Shown here: positions 41,785-50,223 of the stretch, one piece after another
Layout: every line of letters begins with the position of its first letter
Position numbering within the stretch: the stretch's first letter is position 1
Assembly: GCF_000147075.1 (NCBI RefSeq)
Contig: NC_014484.1
Span: 1,939,501-2,003,500 of the forward strand
From: Spirochaeta thermophila DSM 6192
GTDB lineage: Bacteria; Spirochaetota; Spirochaetia; Winmispirales; Winmispiraceae
DNA length: 64,000 bases
Reading direction: 5' to 3'
Position numbers and translations under genes: made by a program
The notes under the pieces: generated by a model
Told to the model about the DNA's origin: nothing
Seen by the model: the letters and a program-made list of their open reading frames with translations, nothing else
The model's database searches: none

Positions 41785-42654
41785 ATGGACGCTCGCTACG
41801 CACTCGTCACAGGAGCCACAGGCGGAATAGGCCGCCACCTCGTCTGGGAACTCCTCGAAAGGGGGTGGACCGTGGCGGGCACGGCGAGAAACCGGACACG
41901 AAGCACGGAACTCATCGCGTGGCTCGAGAGCCAGGGGGTCGAGACCTCACGCCTCACCATGTACGAGGTGGATCTCGCCTCCCAGGAGGCGATCCGCCGG
42001 TGGGCCGGGGAATTCTCCCCACCCTCCCTCGACCTTCTCATCCACAACGCCGGGATCTACACCTCGAAAAAGATGCTCTCACCCGAGGGGATAGAGCTCC
42101 AGTTCGCGGTGAACCACCTCGCGCCATTCCTCATCACCCACCTCCTCCTCCCGCTCCTCGCGAGATCCCACCAGGACGGCCGGATCCTGGTGGTGAGCTC
42201 CGGCTCCCATGCCCAGGGCCGCATCCACTGGCGGAACCTCAACCTCACCTTTTATCACGGGCTGGTCGCCTACGGGCAATCAAAGCTCGCGAACGTCCTC
42301 TTCGTCTACGAGCTCGAACGGCGTCTCAGGGCGCAAGACCTCCCCATCACCGCATGTGCGATGGATCCGGGCCTGGTCGACACCGATATGGGCTTCAAAC
42401 ACACATCTCCGATCTCACGGCTCGTGTGGTACTTCAGGCGCAAGAAAGGGGTGAGCCCGGAGTTCTCTGCCCGGTCCATCGTAAAGGTAGGATGCGAGAT
42501 CCCTTTCGAAGAGATCGGGGGGAAGTACTGGAAGTTCGGGAGGCCTCTCCCCTCCTCCCGCAGGTCGTACCGGGAGGAGGATGCCCGCCGTCTCTGGGAG
42601 ATCTCGGAACGCCTCACCGGAATCGGCTCATTCTTCGAGCCCACCGCCTCGTGA
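41785..42654 (+). CDS. short-chain dehydrogenase/reductase, second of pair
   Basis: A 289-residue SDR of the retinol-dehydrogenase/WWOX-like group. TGATGGIGRHLVWELL is the nucleotide motif; LLIHNAGIY, LQFAVNHLAPFLITHLLLPLL, VVSSGSHAQGRI (catalytic Ser) and VAYGQSKLANVLF (Tyr-x3-Lys) follow. It is 19% or so longer at the C-terminus than minimal SDRs, in common with its neighbour. With the TetR regulator and the first SDR it forms a small regulon, probably for a lipophilic aldehyde, ketone or alcohol. Confidence 0.88.
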   Translation: MDARYALVTGATGGIGRHLVWELLERGWTVAGTARNRTRSTELIAWLESQGVETSRLTMYEVDLASQEAIRRWAGEFSPPSLDLLIHNAGIYTSKKMLSPEGIELQFAVNHLAPFLITHLLLPLLARSHQDGRILVVSSGSHAQGRIHWRNLNLTFYHGLVAYGQSKLANVLFVYELERRLRAQDLPITACAMDPGLVDTDMGFKHTSPISRLVWYFRRKKGVSPEFSARSIVKVGCEIPFEEIGGKYWKFGRPLPSSRRSYREEDARRLWEISERLTGIGSFFEPTAS

Positions 42655-42690
42655 GCCCCCGACGCCCATACGGGGGTCAATGCGGTCTGA

Positions 42691-43128
42691 TTACTCGGAG
42701 GCGCCTCCCCGCGCCTCCTCCAGCGCCCTCACCAGCGCCTCCCGGAAGGCATCCGAGGTCCTCGTAGCCCCGCTCACCGCATCCAGACTGAGCTCGCTCC
42801 CTGCCTTGAGCACGAGCCCCTCCAGCTCCTCCACCACCTCGCCCCATTCCCTTCCGCTCAGACGCATCATCTCCCGGTTCTGCGCTTCATCGCCCGTCTT
42901 CGAACGACCGGTGCGGGGGTCCCGCTCGTCGTACTCCACCGCCGCGATCCGTCCACCTCTCACCTCCAGCACCATATAGGGCACATAGCCGTACACCCTG
43001 CGATCGGAGAGCACCACCTCGTACCGGCCGTCCGCGAGGCCCGAGAGCACGATGCGCTCCGGGCCACACCCCGCGGCCGTGAGAAGCAGCACCCCCACCA
43101 CTGCGGACAAGGCCCTACGGACGCGCAT
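42691..43128 (-). CDS. FMN-binding domain lipoprotein of the iron-uptake operon
   Basis: A 145-residue exported protein. Signal ends TAAGC with lipidated Cys21. The FMN_bind domain follows: GRYEVVLSDRRVYGYVPYMVLEVRGGRIAAVEYDE, and near the C-terminus DAVSGATRTSDAF with the SGAT motif in which Thr takes the covalently bound FMN phosphate. The start at 43128 follows AGGAGG; it overlaps the ATPase gene end by 14 bases. It probably passes electrons outside the membrane. In Campylobacter the equivalent position has thioredoxin-like proteins instead. Confidence 0.85.
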   Translation of the reverse strand: MRVRRALSAVVGVLLLTAAGCGPERIVLSGLADGRYEVVLSDRRVYGYVPYMVLEVRGGRIAAVEYDERDPRTGRSKTGDEAQNREMMRLSGREWGEVVEELEGLVLKAGSELSLDAVSGATRTSDAFREALVRALEEARGGASE

Positions 43129-43804
43129 CCACCACCTCCTCCACAAAGGGATTCACGGGCGATATCCTGCCGTGGTTGAGGTACACGATGCGGTCCGCCT
43201 CCTTCGCCAGATTGGGGTTGTGGGTCACCATGATGATGGTCCGCCCCTCCCGTTTGAGCGCGCGGAAGAGGTCGAGCACGATCCCCTCGTTCCTCTCGTC
43301 GAGGTTCCCGGTGGGCTCGTCCGCGAGGAGGAGCGCAGGCTCGTTGACCAGTGCACGGGCGATGCAGACCCGCTGCTTCTCGCCTCCGGAGAGCTGGGAC
43401 GGCCTGTGGGAGAGGCGCTCACCGAGCCCCACCTTCCTCAACACCGCCTCCGCTTCCCTCCGATCGGCCATACTGTGATAGTACTGGGCGACCATCACGT
43501 TCTCCAGGGCGGTGAGGTAGGGCACCAGATGGAACTGCTGGAACACCAACCCTATCTTCTCCCTCCGAAGCACGGCCCGTTCGTGTTCCGAGAGGCTGGC
43601 GGTCTTGCTCCCATCGAGGATGTACTCCCCCGAGGTGGGGGTGTCGAGGAGGGCGAGTATGTTGAGAAGCGTGGTCTTTCCTGCACCGGAGGGCCCCATG
43701 ATCGCGAGCCACTCCCCTTCCTCCACCCGGAGGGAGAGCCGGTCGAGGGCATCGATCGACCCGTACGATCGGGTGATATCCTTGAGCTCCAGAACGCAAC
43801 GCAT
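43115..43804 (-). CDS. ABC transporter ATPase (MacB/LolD type), iron operon
   Basis: A 229-residue ATPase. Walker A is GPSGAGKTTLLN, signature LSGGEKQRVCIARAL, Walker B LLLADEPTGNLDERN and His in VTHNPNLA. The family works with FtsX/MacB-type permeases on mechanotransmission rather than transport across the membrane. It lies between its two permeases and the FMN-binding lipoprotein gene and overlaps the latter by 14 bases. Confidence 0.92.
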   Translation of the reverse strand: MRCVLELKDITRSYGSIDALDRLSLRVEEGEWLAIMGPSGAGKTTLLNILALLDTPTSGEYILDGSKTASLSEHERAVLRREKIGLVFQQFHLVPYLTALENVMVAQYYHSMADRREAEAVLRKVGLGERLSHRPSQLSGGEKQRVCIARALVNEPALLLADEPTGNLDERNEGIVLDLFRALKREGRTIIMVTHNPNLAKEADRIVYLNHGRISPVNPFVEEVVDARP

Positions 43805-43821
43805 GTCTCACCTCCTCATGT

Positions 43822-44985
43822 CTACTCGTTCTTGAGGATGCGGGCCGGGTCGATTCGGCCCGCGATCCAGAGGGCGGGAAAGGCGGCCACGAGGGCCACC
43901 AGACCGGTGAGCACCAGGGTCGAGGGGAGTATCACCGCCTCGAGATCGATCCACGTGCCGAACACCGAACGTCCTATCCACTGGGCGATCCCCCACCCCA
44001 GCACCACCCCCACGAGGGCACCAGAAGACGAGAGCACCAGGAGTTCCGCGACGAACCTCCTCACCACATGGGAGAGCTCGGCCCCTATGGCCCGCATGAG
44101 GGCGATCTCGTACCGGCGCTCCGAGATCACCGCGATGAGGGTGGTCATCACACAGATGACCACGATGAGCATCATCACCGCCGCCACCACCACGAAGAGG
44201 CCGCGGACCTTCTCGAGCACCGCACCCTCGGACCGGGCGATCTGCAGGACGGGTTTCACCTGCACGTCGGAGAATCGCTCCTGGATCCGTCCGAGATGGG
44301 ACTCGAGGTCCACCGCGTGGGTATCCACGCTCAGGGCAGCGAGATCCACGCCCTCGGCCCGGTCGAGCACGGCCCTCGCCACCTCGATGTTCACGAAGAG
44401 CTGAAGCTCCTCTTCCCCGCCCGTCTCGACGATCCCCTTCACACGCATGCGCCATCGTGTTGCCCGGTCCCCGCCGTAGAGGACGACCTCATCCCCCACC
44501 TCGAGCTCCATCGCCTCGGCGAGACGAGAGCCCACCATGACGTTCCGGTCGTCGAAGGGCACACCGATCCAGGAGCCCTCGACCTGCCAGTAGGGGAAGA
44601 CCTTCCTCATGTCGGGGAATCTTCCACCCGCGAGCATCGCCTCGCCCAGATCGAGACGCACCTTGCCGTACAGGAGCGGGCTCCACCCCACCAGGGCCTC
44701 CCCGGGAAACGAGGAGACGACCTCTCCCACGCGATCCTCCGGGACCTCGGTCATCCCCTCTGCAGGGACGATGAGGACGTTCGCCCCGAAGTTCCTCAGT
44801 TCGCGGCTCATCTTCTCGGGAACGTCGAGCGTCACGAGAGAGACGGCGGAGAAGACCGCGGCTCCCACCACCAGGGAGAGGAGGATCACGCCGGTCCTGT
44901 TGCGCTGGTTGACGAGGGCCTTGACGACGAACCCGGCGAAGACCGCGAGGTTCCGCCCCCATCTGTTCGCCCTACTTCGAACCAT
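43822..44985 (-). CDS. FtsX/MacB-type ABC permease, second of iron operon
   Basis: A 387-residue permease with one N-terminal helix, a large extracytoplasmic MacB-like domain (about 45-250) and three C-terminal helices (VVVAAVMMLIVVICVMTTLIAV onward). ALMRAIGAELSHVVRRFVAE is the typical coupling segment with the ATPase. Overlap of 14 bases with the preceding permease indicates coupled translation. Confidence 0.9.
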   Translation of the reverse strand: MVRSRANRWGRNLAVFAGFVVKALVNQRNRTGVILLSLVVGAAVFSAVSLVTLDVPEKMSRELRNFGANVLIVPAEGMTEVPEDRVGEVVSSFPGEALVGWSPLLYGKVRLDLGEAMLAGGRFPDMRKVFPYWQVEGSWIGVPFDDRNVMVGSRLAEAMELEVGDEVVLYGGDRATRWRMRVKGIVETGGEEELQLFVNIEVARAVLDRAEGVDLAALSVDTHAVDLESHLGRIQERFSDVQVKPVLQIARSEGAVLEKVRGLFVVVAAVMMLIVVICVMTTLIAVISERRYEIALMRAIGAELSHVVRRFVAELLVLSSSGALVGVVLGWGIAQWIGRSVFGTWIDLEAVILPSTLVLTGLVALVAAFPALWIAGRIDPARILKNE

Positions 44986-46249
44986 GGAGGACCTCCGCAG
45001 GACGTATCCGCTCTATCATCCGCGAGGGGAACCAGGTCCCGAAGAGCGAGCAGAAGAGGGAGGTGAGGAGCACGAGGGGGATGGCAACAGGTCTGAACCC
45101 CACCCCTCTTCCGAAGAGCTGCAGGGAGAGTACTCCGCTCATCCCGTACCCGAGTGCCCAGCCCATGGCCCCTCCCAGGAGGCCGATGACCCCCGCCTCC
45201 ACGTAGAACTGGGAGAGGATGAGGAAGCGTGGTGCGCCCAGGGCCTTCATCAATCCGATCTCCCGCGACCGCTCGAGCACCACGGTGGTCATGATGGAGG
45301 AGATTCCGAGGGCCGCCGCGATGGTGGCCACGATGGTGATCACCCCGAGGAAGAACTGTACCTTGGTCATGATCTCGCCCTGGCCGGCCGCCACCTGCCA
45401 GACGGGCGAGACCCGGGCATTCGGAATCGCCTCCTCCAGTTGGTATGCGATGGCCCCCACGTAGGCCGTGCAGTACCAGAGATCCCACTCCCTGTCGGTG
45501 AGCGAGCCGGGATCCCGCCGCGCCCGCCTCGCAAGGGCATCCTCCGGCGTGGTGAGGGCCGCCACCCGCACGTAGGAGACCTTTCCCTCGAGGCCTGCAT
45601 GTCGCTGCACAAAGGAGAGCGGAGCGAGTATCACCTCGTCCTCCTCCCCTCCCGATGCCAGGATGCCCGTGACCAGGAGGGATCCACCATCCTCCAGTGT
45701 GAGGACCTCCCCAGGCCGGACCCCGAGCCGACGCGCGAGGGACGTCCCGACCAGCACCTCCACCATCTCCGCCTCGTCCTCCGGAAACCTCCCTTCCACC
45801 TCCCAGAAGCGGTAGAGGGTCTTCACCCCTGTGGAGAAGGTACGGCCACCCGGGACCGGTATCGACCTGTAGAAGTAGGTGCCGACCAGGGGCACCGAAG
45901 CCCCGTTCGACAGGGCGGCCGTACTCTCGAGGAAGGGGGCGAAGGCGGTGATGTTGTGCCGCCAGAAGATACTCTTGATCTTCGGGAGGTCGGACTCTTC
46001 GAGGAATGCCACATCCTCAAACGGATTGTATGCCACGCTCCCTATCCTGAGACCCGTGGAGCGCGTACGGGGGGTGACGAGCAGATTCGCCCCATAGGAG
46101 GAGAGCTCCCTCGCCATCTTGTCCCCGATGTCCATCGTGAGATTGAGGAGCAACGAGACGAGCGCCGAGGCGAAGAGCATCGTCACGCCTGCGAGCACCT
46201 TCTTGCCGGGATCCCTCAAGAAGGATCCCGCGATGATCCGTCCTTGCAT
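44972..46249 (-). CDS. FtsX/MacB-type ABC permease, first of iron operon
   Basis: A 425-residue permease of the same design as its neighbour: MQGRIIAGSFLRDPGKKVLAGVTMLFASALVSLLL helix, a MacB-like outer domain beginning MARELSSYGANLLVTPR, and three C-terminal helices with GLMKALGAPRFLILSQFYVEAG. The start at 46249 has GGAGG, eight bases before; an upstream ATG lies inside the preceding gene's flank without a site. The two permeases probably form a heterodimer. Confidence 0.9.
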   Translation of the reverse strand: MQGRIIAGSFLRDPGKKVLAGVTMLFASALVSLLLNLTMDIGDKMARELSSYGANLLVTPRTRSTGLRIGSVAYNPFEDVAFLEESDLPKIKSIFWRHNITAFAPFLESTAALSNGASVPLVGTYFYRSIPVPGGRTFSTGVKTLYRFWEVEGRFPEDEAEMVEVLVGTSLARRLGVRPGEVLTLEDGGSLLVTGILASGGEEDEVILAPLSFVQRHAGLEGKVSYVRVAALTTPEDALARRARRDPGSLTDREWDLWYCTAYVGAIAYQLEEAIPNARVSPVWQVAAGQGEIMTKVQFFLGVITIVATIAAALGISSIMTTVVLERSREIGLMKALGAPRFLILSQFYVEAGVIGLLGGAMGWALGYGMSGVLSLQLFGRGVGFRPVAIPLVLLTSLFCSLFGTWFPSRMIERIRPAEVLHGSK

Positions 46250-46281
46250 ACGGCCTCCATGCGACGTGTGTCGCTTCACTC

Positions 46282-47490
46282 TCAGAACGACTCCTCCTGG
46301 AGGAAGTACACCGCTGCGTTCTCCAGGACATCGCCTCCTATCATCACCATATCCCTGGTGACGGTGTAGTCGATGGGAATCGGATTACATCCCCCCGGCT
46401 CACCTATGGTGGGGATGAACATCTTCACCCCGCAGGCCACGCAGATCACGTCCTCACCCTCCTGGACGTATCCGGCATCACCGCAGAGCATGCAGGCATC
46501 GAGCACGGCGACGGGATCCATCCCAGAAGGGTCTCGGTTTATCACGAAGAAACGCACAGCCGTGCCTTCCGTCGAGAGGAACGCGTAGCGGTGGAGATTT
46601 CCATCCGAGACCTCCTCGAGAGGGATCTCCACCGAACCCGAAGCCGGGGAGAGGGCGACCTCCTCCGCGGCAGAGAGACGCGGGGCCCTTCCTCCCCATA
46701 TGTCCTGGAAGAGCAGGGGAAAGGCCACCATGAGGACGACCACCACCCCGGCGGCCGTCCGCCTCCGGTGCCTCCTCGCGGCTGCACACCTCTTCCTCCG
46801 CTCCGGGCCCGTCTCCTCCGGCTCCGCCGCCGCGTGCCGCGGCCGGTGCACGAGTGCGACATACCCCACCATCACCGCACAGACCGCGAGGAAGAGGTAC
46901 CCCGAAAGGGGTGCGTATCGTGTGGTCCGGGCGGAGAAACCGACCAGGCCGCGGGAGGGGGGGAGCACGTCCGACCTCACGAGTTCGAGCACCACCTCAC
47001 CGGCCAGGACGATTTCCAGCACCAGGAGCCCTCCTCCCACGAGCAGGGAAGAGAGAAGCCCCGGCACCGATCCCTTGAGGAGGCGCAGATAGTGATGGAA
47101 GAGGAGCAGGAGGAGTACGCTCCCTGCGATGAGGAGCATCCTCGCCACGAACTCGCTGTTGAGAAGACTCACCACGGTCACCGGATGATCGGTGAAATAC
47201 TCCCAGAGCACGAGCCCTGTCCACAACCCCAGGCCCCATACGGACACCGCCTTCACCCGGGAGAAGAATACAGGGAGCGAGGCCATGGTGAACACGAGCA
47301 CACCCAACCTGAACCACCGATAGAGCCCCAGATCCACGGCGAGCGGCGCGGACAACCAGACGAGGAGCAACAGAAACATGGGAACACGAACCGGGGACCC
47401 CCCTGAGCGCCGGCCCCACCCCTCTTCCTGCAGGGAAACGATCACGACGAGGGGAAGCGACGTCCTGAGGATCGCACTCACCACATCCAT
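46282..47490 (-). CDS. DUF2318 Cys-rich membrane protein of the iron operon
   Basis: A 402-residue membrane protein with about seven hydrophobic segments in residues 1-230 and a C-terminal outer domain of the DUF2318 family. The domain contains FFVINRDPSG, DACMLCGDAGYVQEGEDVICVACG and GGCNPIPI, five Cys residues fit for metal or redox cofactor binding. DUF2318 proteins accompany FTR1 and P19 in Campylobacter and Treponema-like bacteria and are thought to act in electron or iron transfer. ATG at 47490 follows GAGGCTCGGGT; the site is weak. Confidence 0.9.
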   Translation of the reverse strand: MDVVSAILRTSLPLVVIVSLQEEGWGRRSGGSPVRVPMFLLLLVWLSAPLAVDLGLYRWFRLGVLVFTMASLPVFFSRVKAVSVWGLGLWTGLVLWEYFTDHPVTVVSLLNSEFVARMLLIAGSVLLLLLFHHYLRLLKGSVPGLLSSLLVGGGLLVLEIVLAGEVVLELVRSDVLPPSRGLVGFSARTTRYAPLSGYLFLAVCAVMVGYVALVHRPRHAAAEPEETGPERRKRCAAARRHRRRTAAGVVVVLMVAFPLLFQDIWGGRAPRLSAAEEVALSPASGSVEIPLEEVSDGNLHRYAFLSTEGTAVRFFVINRDPSGMDPVAVLDACMLCGDAGYVQEGEDVICVACGVKMFIPTIGEPGGCNPIPIDYTVTRDMVMIGGDVLENAAVYFLQEESF

Positions 47491-47510
47491 ACCCGAGCCT
47501 CCGGAGAGAG

Positions 47511-47546
47511 GGAGGGTTCGCCCGGGACGGCCCGGGCGAACCCTCC
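47511..47546 (-). terminator. strong hairpin inside the iron operon
   Basis: A 16-bp perfect stem (47511-47526 with 47531-47546, loop of 4). On the minus strand it follows the P19 gene, without a U-run, and so may act as a processing or mRNA-protecting hairpin rather than a full terminator; on the plus strand TTTGTT follows. Confidence 0.6.
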
Positions 47547-47582
47547 TTTGTTATGCTGAAAAGGCGATCATGGCCTCACGCC

Positions 47583-48101
47583 TTACTCGATGGGGACGTA
47601 CGTGAACTCCCAGCTCAGGGTGAATGGTTCGAACCAACGCCCCACGCCGGTATCGGCATCGGTGTGCCGGAGGAACCCCTGCGAGGAGGGATTCTCGATA
47701 CGATAGACGAGCCTATAGGTACCGGGCCCCATCATGCGGATGTTGTTCCCGTAGTGGGGACCGTCGGCTGCCACCATGGGCATGAACACACCGGTCTGCC
47801 GCTCACCCGTATCGAGGTTGATGAGCTCGAACGAGATCTTCAGATAGGGGATCCACTCCCCTATGGCGAACCCGTTCGGGTTCCCCTCGACGGCACGAAC
47901 GTCGGCCTCGAGGTGGATGTCCGAGAGCGACGCAGGCAGGCCGCTCCCCCTCGGCTCCATGTCCACGGGTTTGAGGTACACCGCAGCGACCTCCATTCCG
48001 TTGATCCTCTGCGGTTCGCCGATGGGATATTCGACGAATTGTGCGAACATTACCCCAACGGAAGCCGTCATGAGAAACAGTGCGAGGATGAACCTCTTCA
48101 T
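47583..48101 (-). CDS. P19/Tp34 family periplasmic iron-binding protein
   Basis: A 172-residue secreted protein with a signal peptide (MKRFILALFLMTASVGVMFA) and the P19 beta-sandwich fold: EYPIGEPQRINGMEVAAVYL, DMEPRGSGLPASLSDIHLEADV, and PMVAADGPHYGNNIRMMGPGTYRLVY. The Met/Glu and His residues of these three segments are the metal site of Campylobacter P19, which binds copper and iron in a dimer. It accepts iron in the periplasm for FTR1. It starts one base before the FTR1 stop. Confidence 0.92.
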   Translation of the reverse strand: MKRFILALFLMTASVGVMFAQFVEYPIGEPQRINGMEVAAVYLKPVDMEPRGSGLPASLSDIHLEADVRAVEGNPNGFAIGEWIPYLKISFELINLDTGERQTGVFMPMVAADGPHYGNNIRMMGPGTYRLVYRIENPSSQGFLRHTDADTGVGRWFEPFTLSWEFTYVPIE

Positions 48102-50045
48102 CTATGACTCCTTTCTCCCGGATGTGTCCGGGTGGGTTTCTTCGGGTCGCACCACGACCCGTGTGCGCCGGTGCACGATGAAGACCACCGCCGCCACTCC
48201 CGCCGCCACCAGAAGCAACGCCTGAGGCAGCAGCGTCTGCCAGTAGGGATAGATCCCGAGGAAGGGTACGGAGAGCCCCGGGACGAGGACCCGAGGTTCC
48301 ACCACGCCGGCCTCGATGAGCTCCATCACCCCTTTTCCCGCAAAGACGAACGCCATGTAGTAGAGGAACGAGCCCGTCACCGCGAAGAAGGGCCCCAAGG
48401 GGAGCCTCATGGCCCCTTCCTTGAGCAGGTAGAACACCACCCCCAAGGCGAGGATACCCACGAGGAACCCGGCCAGTATCATGAAGAAATGGGAGGTGGT
48501 GCCGGCGTCCACGGCAAGGGCCTGGTAGAAGAGTACCGTCTCGGCCCCCTCGCGGTACACGGCGAGGAACGCGGTGAACCAGAGGGCGCGCACCGAATTC
48601 TCGGAGAGCGCGACCTGCAGCTTGCTCCTGAGGTACCTCATCCACGCCTCACTCTCCACCTTGGAGAGGAGCCAGTAGCTCACCCCCACCAACACCACGG
48701 CGGCGAGGAGCATGGTCACGCCCTCCAGGACCTCGCGGGCCGCCCCGGAAACCCGGAAGACCCAGGAGAAGACGACCGCGGTCACCACACTGAGGACCAG
48801 GGCCGAGAGGGAGGCATGATAGATCGTCCGGATCCTGTCCGTATTGCCACTCCGTGTGAGGAACGCCACGAGTGCCATGATGATGAGGATGGCCTCCACC
48901 CCCTCCCGGAGGATGATCAGGAGCGAGTACACGAAGAAGCTCCACGATCCTCCCCCATCCCCCCGGAGGGCACCCGCGGCCTCATCAAGGAGCGAGACGA
49001 GCTTCCTCCCGTACGCTTCCGCTTCGGGGTCACCCTCCTTGAGCGCGGACGCAAGGGCCGTGAAAGCCCCCTCTATCTCCAGCTTACGATCAGGATCACG
49101 CACCCCGAGCGCAGTCTCCATACCCGAGGCCTCGAAGTGATCGAAATAGGAGTTCTGGATCACGCGCGCGGCGTCCACGCCCCTGCCCGTCCTGGCGAGA
49201 GAGAGGGCCTCTTCCACCGCCGCGCTCACCTGGCCCACCACGACACCCCAGTCCGCCTCGGGGATCTCCTCTCCCTGCACGGTCTTCGGGGACATCCCCG
49301 CCCCCTCGGGCACCTCGAGCCCCACGATCTCATCCCGGAGCGCCGAGACCAGACGGGCCGCCGCATCCTCGGCGAGGAAGAGGGAGCCGCTCTCCCTCAT
49401 GTGCTTCGCCACATCGCTGAAGGCGGCCTCGTAGGCATAGTTCACACTCTGGGACCGCTGGGTCCGGATGGCGATCTCGAGACCGGTGTTCTTGTAGCCG
49501 GCGAAGAGCGTCTGCCGTACCCGCTCCACGGCACCGTCCACGTCCCCTGAGGCGAACATATCCAGCGCCCCACGCAACTCCCCCTCTATGAAGTCCACGG
49601 TGGCCACCCACTCGGGCGGCGCCTCCCCCTTCGCAGTCTCCTCTTCACCGGCCTCGGCGACCAGCACGTGTCCGGCCTCCACCACCGGGAGTATCTCCTG
49701 GAGGCGGGCCAGAAGGAGATCGATCTTCCGGCGCACCTCGTCCCGATCGGCTCCCTCCGAGATGAGCGTCCGGATATCGGCGAACAGCCCCTCCAACTCC
49801 ACGTTCACCTGCATGCCCAGGTTGATGCGGATGGGGCCTTCGAGATTCTCGAAGACCTCGAAGTACGCATCCTGCACTGCATTCCGCGCGTCCTCCGCCT
49901 CCCCCCCCAGGTAAGAGGCATACGCTCCCTCGAGGAGACCTTCGATATCCGCTACCATGTCCCGATAGGCGAGGGAGTCCTGAGCCCCGAGAAAAAGCAC
50001 GGCAAGGAAGAACGCTGCAACCGCGACAGAAACCGTGTGACGCAT
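48102..50045 (-). CDS. FTR1 family high-affinity iron permease with large periplasmic domain
   Basis: A 647-residue protein. After a signal sequence there is a 350-residue helical periplasmic domain with two related halves (AYASYLGGEAEDARNAVQDAYFE and its later copy), then seven helices with the iron motifs REGVEAIL near 380 and REGAETVLF near 498, as in yeast Ftr1 REGLE. It moves ferric iron in through the inner membrane. It is first in the operon, directly behind the promoter and operator at 50,064-50,128. A GGAG site precedes the ATG at 50045. Confidence 0.92.
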   Translation of the reverse strand: MRHTVSVAVAAFFLAVLFLGAQDSLAYRDMVADIEGLLEGAYASYLGGEAEDARNAVQDAYFEVFENLEGPIRINLGMQVNVELEGLFADIRTLISEGADRDEVRRKIDLLLARLQEILPVVEAGHVLVAEAGEEETAKGEAPPEWVATVDFIEGELRGALDMFASGDVDGAVERVRQTLFAGYKNTGLEIAIRTQRSQSVNYAYEAAFSDVAKHMRESGSLFLAEDAAARLVSALRDEIVGLEVPEGAGMSPKTVQGEEIPEADWGVVVGQVSAAVEEALSLARTGRGVDAARVIQNSYFDHFEASGMETALGVRDPDRKLEIEGAFTALASALKEGDPEAEAYGRKLVSLLDEAAGALRGDGGGSWSFFVYSLLIILREGVEAILIIMALVAFLTRSGNTDRIRTIYHASLSALVLSVVTAVVFSWVFRVSGAAREVLEGVTMLLAAVVLVGVSYWLLSKVESEAWMRYLRSKLQVALSENSVRALWFTAFLAVYREGAETVLFYQALAVDAGTTSHFFMILAGFLVGILALGVVFYLLKEGAMRLPLGPFFAVTGSFLYYMAFVFAGKGVMELIEAGVVEPRVLVPGLSVPFLGIYPYWQTLLPQALLLVAAGVAAVVFIVHRRTRVVVRPEETHPDTSGRKES

Positions 50046-50063
50046 CGAATCTCCTTTACGGCA

Positions 50064-50083
50064 TGATATTTATATAAAAATCA
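50064..50083. promoter_or_regulatory. 20-bp palindrome, candidate iron-repressor site
   Basis: TGATATTTATATAAAAATCA is a near-perfect inverted repeat (9 of 10 base pairs match). It lies just downstream of the predicted start site of the FTR1 operon. It resembles the AT-rich GATAATGATnATCATTATC-type boxes of Fur and its relatives without matching them exactly, so I cannot say whether a Fur, DtxR/MntR or other protein binds it. Confidence 0.55.
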
Positions 50084-50099
50084 TTGTTTTTACCTCAAA

Positions 50100-50128
50100 A
50101 CAGTAGCGCACATCGATATTCCTGTCAA
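50100..50128 (-). promoter_or_regulatory. promoter of the iron-uptake operon
   Basis: Minus-strand -35 TTGACA (50123-50128), 17-base spacer, -10 TACTGT (50100-50105). Start near 50093, leader of about 48 bases. A looser CCTG...CAGG dyad overlaps the -35. Confidence 0.7.
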
Positions 50129-50223
50129 TATAAGTCAGGAATTTTCCTTCAGTTTTCCCTCCCCCTCACCCGACCCTTGACCTTCACCCCTCTTCCGTTC
50201 CACCCTGAGGGGAGGAGGCGTAT

